Shown here: positions 1 to 5,936 of the stretch, in pieces | Layout: each line of letters opens with the position of its first letter | Position numbering within the stretch: position 1 is the stretch's first letter | Assembly (NCBI GenBank): GCA_903912435.1 | Contig: CAIWHI010000034.1 | Span: forward strand, 1-7,917 | Length of the DNA stretch: 7,917 nt | Source: an uncultured Bacteroidota bacterium | Lineage (GTDB): Bacteria > Bacteroidota > Bacteroidia > Chitinophagales > Chitinophagaceae | Direction: 5' to 3' | Position numbers and translations under genes: made by a program | Notes under the pieces: generated by a model | The model's input: the letters and a program-made list of their open reading frames with translations, nothing else | Told to the model about the DNA's origin: nothing | Databases searched by the model: none

Positions 1-1
1 C

Positions 2-91
2 ACCCAGGATTTGCTGCCTGGCATCTATTTACTAACCATAAACAATTTGCAGGGGCAGATGGTGCATCATGAAAATGTGGTGATAAGGTAA
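2..91 (+). CDS. C-terminal end of a protein with a T9SS (Por) type A sorting signal, 5' partial
   Basis: An open frame runs in from the left edge and stops at TAA (89-91), giving 29 residues. They read like the last strands of a type A C-terminal sorting domain of Bacteroidota type IX secretion: a PxGIYLL core (LPGIYLLTI, residues 5-13), then a polar turn with Gly (NNLQGQ), and a basic, valine-rich end (ENVVIR). In known examples this domain carries the protein across the outer membrane through the Por machinery and is then cut off, so the missing upstream part would be a secreted or surface protein of unknown function. The frame is short and the call rests on the pattern of the strands only, so it is moderately sure. 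Confidence 0.65.
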   Translation, partial: TQDLLPGIYLLTINNLQGQMVHHENVVIR

Positions 92-169
92 AGAGCATTA
101 GGTGAAAAGCAAAAGAATTTAACAATATTAGAAATTGTTCAAAACTTTAACTCTAGGTATTTTAAGTAG

Positions 170-189
170 CCCCGGCCTTTAGGCCGGGG
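170..189. repeat. GC-rich perfect hairpin, possible terminator or REP-like unit
   Basis: A perfect 8-bp stem CCCCGGCC / GGCCGGGG (170-177 with 182-189) closes a TTTA loop, 78 bases after the stop of the T9SS-type gene. It is not followed by a run of T, so it is not a textbook rho-independent terminator, though it could still stop or stabilise the upstream transcript. A second hairpin with the same TTTA loop follows at 207-222, which suggests a REP/BIME-like pair rather than a lone terminator. Confidence 0.6.
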
Positions 190-202
190 TATACGATTAA
201 TT

Positions 203-210
203 TACATTTG
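203..210 (+). promoter_or_regulatory. candidate Bacteroidota -7 element (TACATTTG)
   Basis: TACATTTG fits the Bacteroidota housekeeping-sigma -7 consensus TAnnTTTG and lies 122 bases before the chosen fdhD start, so it could drive fdhD and the genes after it. I see no clear -33 TTTG/TTG about 19-21 bases upstream, and the word overlaps the left arm of the second hairpin. The call is weak. Confidence 0.2.
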
Positions 211-222
211 GCTTTAGCCAAA
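207..222. repeat. second TTTA-loop hairpin, possible REP-like unit
   Basis: A 6-bp stem TTTGGC / GCCAAA (207-212 with 217-222) closes a TTTA loop identical to that of the hairpin at 170-189, 17 bases upstream. Weaker 5-bp inverted repeats follow: AATTG/CAATT (222-226, 234-238) and TTAGC/GCTAA (237-241, 250-254). The leader before fdhD is therefore structured, but it matches no riboswitch class I know. Confidence 0.45.
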
Positions 223-332
223 ATTGAGGCACACAATTAGCATTATAAGGCTAAGCAAGGTTTAGTCCAATAGGCAGCTTGCAATCCATCACCATTATAG
301 CTTTAACCAAAAACTATTCCTTAAATTTGACA

Positions 333-1160
333 ATGGCATCGGTAGTACCCATATCCATTAAGAAAGTAAATGCATCAGGCATCGTTGATGAGCGGGATTT
401 GCTGGCCACTGAAGAACCCCTGGAAATAAGGCTGGAATATGGCAATGCAAAAAACCTTGTTTCCAAAAATATCTCGGTGACCATGCGCACACCCGGCAAT
501 GATGCCGAACTGGCCACCGGGTTTCTTTACACCGAAGGCATCATCAAATCACATAGCTATATTAGCTCCATAGCCCCTTGCGGCAAGAATAAGGATAATA
601 TTATTTGTGTGCGGCTAAGGGATGATATAGTTCCCGAAGTTGGCAGGCTAGAGCGGAATTTCTATACAACATCCAGTTGTGGGGTATGTGGCAAGGCATC
701 AATAGAATCAGTAAAAACGGTTTGTACCTTACCCGAGTCGTTCGACAGGCTTAGGGTTTCGGCAAGCCTAATCTATAGCCTGCCATCAATACTACGTAGT
801 AAGCAGGATGTATTTGAAAACACGGGTGGCCTGCATGCCTGCGGATTGTTCGACACCCGTGGCAACCTACTCCTAATGAGGGAAGATGTAGGCCGTCATA
901 ATGCCCTGGATAAACTAATAGGTGCTAGTATGGCTGCCGGATTAATGCCCTTAAACCAACATATACTCTTGCTCAGTGGTAGGGCTAGTTTCGAACTGGT
1001 ACAAAAGGCGGTGATGGCAGGTATAAACATTGTGGCTGCCGTGGGTGCCCCATCGAGCCTGGCGGCAGAGATGGCCGAAGAATGGGGCATGACCTTGATA
1101 GGTTTTTTGAGAGGGGAGCGCTTCAATATTTATTCAGGTGCGGAAAGAATCTTAATTTAG
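333..1160 (+). CDS. fdhD: FdhD, formate dehydrogenase sulfurtransferase/accessory protein
   Basis: FdhD moves sulfur from an IscS-type cysteine desulfurase to the bis-MGD molybdenum cofactor, which formate dehydrogenases need to be active; it is cytosolic. The 275-residue protein is the usual family length. It shows the N-terminal DLLATEEPLEIRL segment, the AELATGFLYTEGII segment, the essential CGVCG motif with Cys116 and Cys119, the TGGLHACG stretch (164-171), REDVGRHNALDK (183-194), and the LLSGRASFELVQKA and GAPSSLA segments near the end. I chose ATG at 333 because an upstream TTG (279) would add 18 residues that do not look like the family. No molybdoenzyme gene is in the window, so its client is elsewhere. 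A small conserved protein follows 18 bases later and is probably co-transcribed. Confidence 0.96.
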   Translation: MASVVPISIKKVNASGIVDERDLLATEEPLEIRLEYGNAKNLVSKNISVTMRTPGNDAELATGFLYTEGIIKSHSYISSIAPCGKNKDNIICVRLRDDIVPEVGRLERNFYTTSSCGVCGKASIESVKTVCTLPESFDRLRVSASLIYSLPSILRSKQDVFENTGGLHACGLFDTRGNLLLMREDVGRHNALDKLIGASMAAGLMPLNQHILLLSGRASFELVQKAVMAGINIVAAVGAPSSLAAEMAEEWGMTLIGFLRGERFNIYSGAERILI

Positions 1161-1178
1161 CAGCATCAAATTTGTGGT

Positions 1179-1544
1179 ATGAAAATCAGGATAAGAGGTA
1201 ATTCAATTCGGTTGCGATTGTCTAAGAGTGAGGTGGAACGTTTTGGAAAAGAAGGCTATCTGCAGGAATCCACCCATTTTGGTAATGCTACTTTTTCATA
1301 TGCCATAAAGCAAGCAGATATCGCCCATTTAGGTGCCGATTTTCAGGATAATACCGTCACAGTTTTAGTACCCACCAATATGGCTACCGAATGGGTAAGC
1401 AACGATATAGTAGGCTTTGACCACCACATGGACTTACCTAATGGCGATAAACTCTATCTACTGGTAGAAAAAGATTTCAAATGCCTTGACAAAACCCACG
1501 AAAACCAGGATGATAATTATGAACATCCTAAGGGGGTGTGCTAG
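1179..1544 (+). CDS. small conserved protein next to fdhD (resembles the family I recall as DUF7009)
   Basis: This is a 121-residue soluble protein of unknown function. It begins MKIRIRGNSIRLRLSKSEVERF, typical of small Bacteroidota proteins that I recall being labelled DUF7009; that label is from memory. The middle is predicted beta-rich (TFSYAIK, NTVTVLVP, KLYLLVEK). The tail after the last strand is polar and acidic, with Cys102, His107, His116 and a C-terminal Cys121, so it could bind a metal, though this is inference. It starts 18 bases after fdhD on the same strand, so it is most likely in the same transcript and may act in formate dehydrogenase or molybdenum cofactor handling. There is no signal peptide or membrane segment. 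The reading frame is certain; the role is not. Confidence 0.87.
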   Translation: MKIRIRGNSIRLRLSKSEVERFGKEGYLQESTHFGNATFSYAIKQADIAHLGADFQDNTVTVLVPTNMATEWVSNDIVGFDHHMDLPNGDKLYLLVEKDFKCLDKTHENQDDNYEHPKGVC

Positions 1545-1600
1545 GTGGGGACGACTTAAGGCTTATTTGAAAACATTGTATTTATATTAAAAACATCATA

Positions 1601-1780
1601 ATGGACGAGGTGATTTTTTTAGTCGAAGAAAGTGAAGATGGAGGCTATATAGCAAAAGGCCTGGGTGTATCAATATTTACCAAGGCTGATACCATAGATG
1701 AATTAAAAGTATCATTAAAAGAGGCTGTACATTGCCACTTTTTTGATGAAAAACCTCGGCTTATACAAATTGCTGCATAA
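1601..1780 (+). CDS. orphan HicB-like protein, 59 residues
   Basis: ATG at 1601 opens a 59-codon frame ending TAA (1778-1780). The protein has the HicB-type partial RNase H-like fold: a first strand VIFLVEESEDGGYIAKGLG (residues 4-22), where the antitoxin family has its D/E-GG-Y-x-A core, a second strand SIFTKADTIDEL, and a helix ELKVSLKEAVHCHF. It ends at PRLIQIAA without the C-terminal HTH or ribbon-helix-helix DNA-binding part found in full HicB antitoxins. No hicA toxin frame exists in the 359 bases downstream or the 56 bases upstream. Such short solo HicB-like proteins are common and are sometimes misnamed as a 2-oxoisovalerate dehydrogenase subunit. Its role without HicA is unknown. Confidence 0.85.
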   Translation: MDEVIFLVEESEDGGYIAKGLGVSIFTKADTIDELKVSLKEAVHCHFFDEKPRLIQIAA

Positions 1781-1815
1781 TGTAACCAAGGTCAAAATAT
1801 CGTATAGTATATTTT

Positions 1816-1848
1816 AGATTTGACAACTTTTCGAAAGTTGTCAAATCT
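1816..1848. repeat. perfect 33-base palindrome (15-bp arms, 3-base centre)
   Basis: The arms AGATTTGACAACTTT (1816-1830) and AAAGTTGTCAAATCT (1834-1848) are exact reverse complements around TCG. The element starts 36 bases after the HicB-like stop. It lacks a following T-run on either strand, so it is not a classic terminator. It could be a dispersed palindromic repeat or a two-fold operator. A TAnnTTTG word (TAGATTTG, 1815-1822) overlaps its left arm, but no gene lies downstream on that strand. Confidence 0.8.
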
Positions 1849-2050
1849 GCTGCTACAGGCTAATTCTAAACACAGATTCAAAATAGCTGTGCAACTTTGG
1901 GGCAACAATGGGAAATTACAAAATAACACATATAATTATAAATCAATCACTTACAACCAAACTATTACCCCAAATCACAAAATAATTATTTTCAGAAAAT
2001 GGGGCATTGAGGCAAAAGAATGCTCCAACAAATTCCCACCCGGATGTATT

Positions 2051-2118
2051 TGAGATTGCTTCACCCACGGAAAAAGCGCCGTCGCATTGACGCGCATGCG
2101 GTATACAAAGCAATGAAG
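2051..2118. repeat. degenerate dispersed-repeat-like element with terminal inverted repeats
   Basis: ATTGCTT (2055-2061) and AAGCAAT (2108-2114) are inverted copies flanking a GC-rich core unlike the AT-rich surroundings. Read on the - strand it runs from TTCATTGCTT to GAAGCAATCTCA, resembling the 'TCATTGCGAGG...GAAGCAATCT' palindromic repeats I recall as common in bacterial intergenic DNA. The core also holds the self-complementary CGCATGCG (2093-2100) and a terminator-like hairpin. The family assignment is from memory. Confidence 0.45.
2071..2095 (-). terminator. probable rho-independent terminator for the - strand group
   Basis: On the - strand, a GC-rich stem GCGC-GTC / GAC-(G)-GCGC (7 bp with one bulged G, loop AATGC) is followed directly by TTTTT. 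It lies 45 bases after the stop of the acetyltransferase gene, where the leftward transcript should end. The stem is made from the core of the repeat-like element at 2051-2118, so the repeat may double as terminator. Confidence 0.5.
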
Positions 2119-2139
2119 TAATATGGGTAAATTATAATT

Positions 2140-2946
2140 CTAACGCTTATTCAAATGTATTGTCACAAATGCTTTGTCTAGAATTAACCCTTCCTTATTC
2201 CATACTTTCTGAACAAAATAATTCTGTATCTGAGTAGATACTCTTATAGCTGGGATATTTAGTTCATTGCAATATTGCTTCACATACCTAAGAAGATCTG
2301 TATATATACCCCTTCCTTCATACTCAGGCAATACACCATTCATCACTATTTCTGCATGACTCTGAGAAATGCGGTATGTAATAAAGGCTATGGCTATGCC
2401 CCCATCATAGGCAAGCACCTGAAAATGATCTGGTTTACTAAGCCCTTCAGTCACCCATTCAGTATAGCCATCCTTTATTCTCTGATTATCAAGAAGTGGG
2501 TTGGAGAAATAGTGGTTGGCATAATTATTAAATATCCGGGGCACTAAACCTTCAAAATCTTTGCGTTGATGATCTGTTGCCTGCCTAAAAACAAGGTCTA
2601 CATTTTTTACAGGGTTGTAAAACGTTTTTTTTAAGTCTAGCTGATAATATACAAGTGTGTCAGCATGAATAATATCCTTATCCAGGCTATTTAGAGAATG
2701 AAGGTTGCATTGTTCCTCTGCCGGAAATCTGATTATAAGAATATCCGGGTTATTGTAATTAAAAAACTGCCTTAATACTGATAAATCATAAACACCTGGG
2801 TGGCCTCTATATATTATCTTTCCAAAACGACGCGATTCTACATCTGAATATTTAAATAGGTCAAATGCATTTGTCTGTATATTATGCTCACCAATCTTAT
2901 TGGTGATTAGCTCATTAGGCAGGGATTTTAGAAATTGATTGATCAT
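2140..2946 (-). CDS. GNAT-family N-acetyltransferase, WecD/RffC-like architecture
   Basis: This cytosolic 268-residue protein has a C-terminal GNAT domain (about 115-268). Acetyl-CoA binding motif A is clear: VLPEYEGRGIYTDLL (205-219), where GRGIYT fits the Q/RxxGxG/A loop. Motif B follows (NYFVQKVWNKEGL, 242-254). The N-terminal 110 residues contain IIRFPAEEQ and the ADTLVYYQLDL strand, the arrangement of dTDP-amino-sugar acetyltransferases of the WecD/RffC type, where the N-terminal half is a degenerate GNAT-like fold. The acceptor could be an amino sugar nucleotide, but no sugar-nucleotide or glycosyltransferase gene lies nearby, so the substrate is open. It is last in the leftward group, 140 bases after sbtA, and may have its own promoter. 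Confidence 0.88.
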   Translation of the reverse strand: MINQFLKSLPNELITNKIGEHNIQTNAFDLFKYSDVESRRFGKIIYRGHPGVYDLSVLRQFFNYNNPDILIIRFPAEEQCNLHSLNSLDKDIIHADTLVYYQLDLKKTFYNPVKNVDLVFRQATDHQRKDFEGLVPRIFNNYANHYFSNPLLDNQRIKDGYTEWVTEGLSKPDHFQVLAYDGGIAIAFITYRISQSHAEIVMNGVLPEYEGRGIYTDLLRYVKQYCNELNIPAIRVSTQIQNYFVQKVWNKEGLILDKAFVTIHLNKR

Positions 2947-3087
2947 TTAAAGTTTTTTGTGTGTAAAATTTCCAGTCGGTATAGGGTAGTGGTTAATGAA
3001 AGATCTGAAGAAGGCCGGTGATCCCATGAATGGAGAAACTAATCAGCTTCGTCAATCCTTCTTTGCAAAACTTATTATTAATACCTG

Positions 3088-4047
3088 TTAAAAACATTGT
3101 ATCAGCATCCAGTAAAGCGGCATACCAAAAGTTATATTGAAGGGGAAGGTTAAGCCTAATGCCATTGGCACGTATAGGCCGGGGTCGGCATTAGGTGCTG
3201 CCTGCTTCATAGCCGCTGGTACTGCAATGTAAGAAGCACTTGAAGCAAGGATGGCTATTAATAAGCGATTACCTGCGGCAATGGGGAAGTAATGGGTCAC
3301 AGCTATAGCCAGCATGCCATTCACAATAGGCACCACGATTGAAAATATAGAAACAAACCAACCATAATTCCTGAATGCTGCAAATCTCCTGGCAGCCACC
3401 ATACCCATCTCAAGCAGAAAAATAGCCAGGAACCCTTTAAAAATATCAGTGGTAAAGGGTTTGATACCTTCAGCCCCCTTGGCATCAGATATTATCCCTA
3501 TTATCAGACTACCGGTAATCATTAACACCGATCCATTGGTGAGAGATTCATGCAAAAGGCTTTTAAAACTGCCCTTAGAACTCTCACCCCCATAATGCCT
3601 CATGAGCATAACACCTATTATGATAGCCGGGGCTTCCATAAGTGCCATAGCCGCCACCATATGCCCGCCAAAGGGCACCTTATTATTCTCCAGAAACAAG
3701 GTAGCCGTAACAAAAGTAACCGCACTTACCGACCCATAAGTAGCAGCTATGGCCCCGGCGTTTTCTATAGAAAGTTTTCTTTTGAGTATGAAAAATGTAT
3801 AAAGAGGCACCAAGGCTGCAAATGCAATACATAACGACAGTGTAATCAGGATTTCCTTATTCAGGCCACTATGTGCCAGTTCCTGCCCACCCTTAAAGCC
3901 AATTGAAAATAGTAAATACAGCGAAATAAACTTGGAAATCGAACCCGGTATCTCCAGGTCGCTCTTCACGGTTACTGCTACTATGCCCAGCACAAAAAAC
4001 AGCAAGGTAGGATTGGTAAGATTACTGATTAATAAATTGTAATTCAT
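3088..4047 (-). CDS. sbtA: SbtA-type sodium-dependent bicarbonate transporter
   Basis: This is an inner membrane permease of the SbtA (DUF897) family, which in cyanobacteria imports bicarbonate with Na+. The 319 residues form about ten hydrophobic segments in two repeats. Family marks are ATYGSVSAVTF (102-112), MEAPAIIIG (137-145), the matching second-repeat region SSASYIAVPAAM (269-280), and PMALGLTFPFNI (294-305) near the end. The cytosolic loop between the halves (about 150-170) is shorter than in cyanobacterial SbtA, where the PII-like regulator SbtB docks, and no sbtB is present. It starts 48 bases after tsaC on the same strand, so co-transcription is possible. In a heterotroph it may feed carboxylases or pH balance; transport of another anion cannot be excluded. 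Confidence 0.88.
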   Translation of the reverse strand: MNYNLLISNLTNPTLLFFVLGIVAVTVKSDLEIPGSISKFISLYLLFSIGFKGGQELAHSGLNKEILITLSLCIAFAALVPLYTFFILKRKLSIENAGAIAATYGSVSAVTFVTATLFLENNKVPFGGHMVAAMALMEAPAIIIGVMLMRHYGGESSKGSFKSLLHESLTNGSVLMITGSLIIGIISDAKGAEGIKPFTTDIFKGFLAIFLLEMGMVAARRFAAFRNYGWFVSIFSIVVPIVNGMLAIAVTHYFPIAAGNRLLIAILASSASYIAVPAAMKQAAPNADPGLYVPMALGLTFPFNITFGMPLYWMLIQCF

Positions 4048-4095
4048 AAATATTTTGTTTAAAAAGCCACATATATTCTTGTATTGGGAGATTCA

Positions 4096-5058
4096 TTACT
4101 TCCTGGAAGCTCTCCATAACCGGTCATTAATTGATAATCCTATGCCTGTATCGGGCAATTTTTTCACTATTATAGCTTTGTATTTCTTGCTATCCATTTC
4201 ATGGAGGGATGCATATAGTTTTGAAGCCCCCATTTTAATATCGTCTTTCTCATAAAGAATAATTTGTTGGCTTGTAGGTAGAGCATCATAATATTCATTA
4301 TAGGTAATTAACCCAATTTCTTCAGTACCAAACTTCCTTATCATTGATTCGATATCATCAGTTAAATAAAGAGGGGTATGTGGTGAGTAATGGCTATCCA
4401 GCATCCCCGGTGAAACCGGTTTCTTACTTTCGTTCTGGTAAGTGAGACCCACGCAGTTTTCAATATCTTCTTTAGTAATGACTCCCTGCCTGAATACTAC
4501 AGGTACACCTTCCCTAAAACCAACTATTGTAGACTCTATACCCTCTGTGCAGTCGCCGCCATCTAGCACATACGGTATCTTAGTATCCAGCATGTCTTTT
4601 ACATGAGCTGCCTTGGTAGGGCTTATATACCCAAATGGATTAGCACTGGGTGCTGCCAATGGAAAATTAATACTCCTTAATAATGCCAATGTAAGTGGGT
4701 GTGCCGGAATCCTTACAGCTACATCTGGCAACCCTGATGTAACTATATCTGGGACAATATCATTTTTTGGCAATAATAGTGTGAGTGGCCCCGGCGAGAA
4801 ATGGCTTAAGAGCCTTATTGCGGCATCAGGCAAATAAGCCACTACTGAAAGTAGCTGTTCCATATTGCCTACATGTACAATAAGAGGGTTATATAATGGC
4901 CTGTTTTTAACAGAGAATATTTTCTGCACCGCATTAGGGCTATAGGCATTTGCAGCTAGCCCATAAACTGTTTCAGTAGGTATGGCTACACACTCATCCT
5001 CCCCCAACAATTGCCTAGCAATATCCAGACTATCACCTATTATTGTTTCATATTTCAT
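4096..5058 (-). CDS. tsaC: L-threonylcarbamoyladenylate synthase, long TsaC/Sua5 form
   Basis: This enzyme joins threonine, bicarbonate and ATP to threonylcarbamoyl-AMP, the first step of t6A modification at A37 of ANN-decoding tRNAs; TsaD with TsaB/TsaE complete it. The 320 residues are the long Sua5 layout. The YrdC domain (about 8-195) has IPTETVYGLAANA (26-38), KNRPLYNPL (51-59), SPGPLTLLLP (88-97), VAVRIPAHP (113-121) and APSAN (136-140). A linker with SPGMLDSHYSPHTP (216-229) leads to the small C-terminal Sua5 domain ending GIGLSINDRLWRAS (305-318). Both domains are complete. It starts 9 bases after the DUF6671-type gene, so the two are surely co-transcribed. Confidence 0.96.
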   Translation of the reverse strand: MKYETIIGDSLDIARQLLGEDECVAIPTETVYGLAANAYSPNAVQKIFSVKNRPLYNPLIVHVGNMEQLLSVVAYLPDAAIRLLSHFSPGPLTLLLPKNDIVPDIVTSGLPDVAVRIPAHPLTLALLRSINFPLAAPSANPFGYISPTKAAHVKDMLDTKIPYVLDGGDCTEGIESTIVGFREGVPVVFRQGVITKEDIENCVGLTYQNESKKPVSPGMLDSHYSPHTPLYLTDDIESMIRKFGTEEIGLITYNEYYDALPTSQQIILYEKDDIKMGASKLYASLHEMDSKKYKAIIVKKLPDTGIGLSINDRLWRASRK

Positions 5059-5067
5059 ATTTACTAT

Positions 5068-5925
5068 TTATGGGTTACACCAATCGCAATACATAGGGTC
5101 TTCTGTTTTTTTACCTTTCGGGTAGAGCTCTTCTTGCTGGTAATTACATTTCTGGCAACTATATATATACGCCTTAGTACTTCTGGTAGGCATATTGCAT
5201 TGGCTACATGGCAGCCCACTCTTTACCTTTACTATTTCAAAACCTGGAGTAGTACAATTTGGGCAAGTCTTAAGGATATGCTCAATCAACTTCATAGTTG
5301 CCTCTTCAATAACAGTCATACGAGTAGGGTTGTGCATCGCCCGCATATCTGTTTCCAAAAAAACCTGGCCATAGTCCCTTAGGAATCTTTCGAAGTGTAG
5401 CCTAAGTTCCTCCCAGGTGCTCACCCCTTTTACAAGCCCCTCATACCCTTCCTTCTTGTTCCTTATAATGAGGCCATGGCTTGGGAAGCTAACCATCTGC
5501 GCAAATTTTTCTGCTTCACGCCAACTTGTAAATAAGTCTCCACTGAAATTTGTTTTTGTACTTATAGACCTGGCTTTAAACTCAAGTTTATTAGCATTAT
5601 CTATCATTACCACAATTTCATCATCACCCGGAACAAAATATAGGGATGGATGTGGACCAAATGAACCCTCGCTAGCTATAGCCAGACTGCAATTATATTG
5701 CTCGCATGCTAGCTTGCACTTTAGTCTTGCAGCCTCTACAGGGTCTACCGGTCGCTCCACCTCTCCACTAAAGGTGCCAAATTGGTCCGTGTCAAAATCT
5801 TGAGGTACAATAAGTTCAACACCAAGCGCTTCCTTAAGTAATGGCCCTATCACCTTCTCCTTGCCATGTTTAGTGGCGATGACCAATTGGCGGCCAGCAA
5901 AAAAATCTTTGGGTAGCTTGTTCAT
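5068..5925 (-). CDS. DUF6671-type protein: possible ITPase-like N-terminal domain plus C-terminal zinc ribbons
   Basis: This is an uncharacterised 285-residue cytosolic protein that I recognise as the family labelled DUF6671 (from memory). The N-terminal part (about 12-155) has RQLVIATKHGKEKVI (12-26), DTDQFGTFSGEVER (45-58), a helix PVEAARLKCKLACE (62-75), CSLAIASEGSFGPHP (79-93) and DEIVVMIDN (102-110). This order of motifs recalls Maf/HAM1/YjjX nucleotide pyrophosphatases; the resemblance is my inference. A conserved-looking DMRAMHNPTRM (193-203) precedes the C-terminal part, where four CxxC pairs (221/224, 240/243, 257/260, 280/283) would bind two zinc ions as a double zinc ribbon. It sits 11 bases after the 86-residue gene and 9 before tsaC, so a link to nucleotides or tRNA is plausible but unproven. 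Confidence 0.92.
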   Translation of the reverse strand: MNKLPKDFFAGRQLVIATKHGKEKVIGPLLKEALGVELIVPQDFDTDQFGTFSGEVERPVDPVEAARLKCKLACEQYNCSLAIASEGSFGPHPSLYFVPGDDEIVVMIDNANKLEFKARSISTKTNFSGDLFTSWREAEKFAQMVSFPSHGLIIRNKKEGYEGLVKGVSTWEELRLHFERFLRDYGQVFLETDMRAMHNPTRMTVIEEATMKLIEHILKTCPNCTTPGFEIVKVKSGLPCSQCNMPTRSTKAYIYSCQKCNYQQEELYPKGKKTEDPMYCDWCNP

Positions 5926-5936
5926 GGATATGATAA

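Larger units (their letters stand above)
1781..2139. other. gene-free convergent gap of 359 bases
   Basis: This stretch separates the + strand group from the - strand group. It contains a perfect 33-base palindrome (1816-1848), a weak 7-bp inverted repeat TTTGGGG/CCCCAAA (1896-1902 and 1968-1974), an AT-rich middle, and a repeat-like element with a probable - strand terminator (2051-2118). I find no convincing coding frame or RNA gene in it. Confidence 0.7.

Noticed and set aside
279..332. TTG start adding 18 residues to FdhD
   Set aside because: The extra residues do not resemble FdhD N-termini, and the ATG at 333 gives the normal family length.
92..332. Molybdenum cofactor riboswitch in the structured fdhD leader
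   Set aside because: There are several small hairpins, but I see no conserved Moco-RNA core, and the hairpins look more like REP units with a shared TTTA loop.
1896..1974. TTTGGGG/CCCCAAA inverted repeat
   Set aside because: Seven bases with a 65-base separation is within what chance can give and forms no compact structure.
1820..2053. A 77-codon frame in the convergent gap
   Set aside because: It begins inside the 33-base palindrome, runs through AT-rich DNA into the repeat-like element, is rich in Asn, Tyr and Lys as random AT-rich sequence would be, and has no recognisable motif.
1781..2139. Remnant hicA toxin after the HicB-like gene
   Set aside because: No frame shows the HicA GSHxxY/F core or its fold pattern on either strand.
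2947..3087. Possible small gene or SbtB remnant between sbtA and the acetyltransferase gene
   Set aside because: The 141 bases are too short for SbtB and show no frame with PII-like motifs or a convincing start.
4613..5803. Open frames on the + strand across tsaC and the DUF6671-type gene
   Set aside because: They are antisense shadows of two well supported genes and lack domain features.
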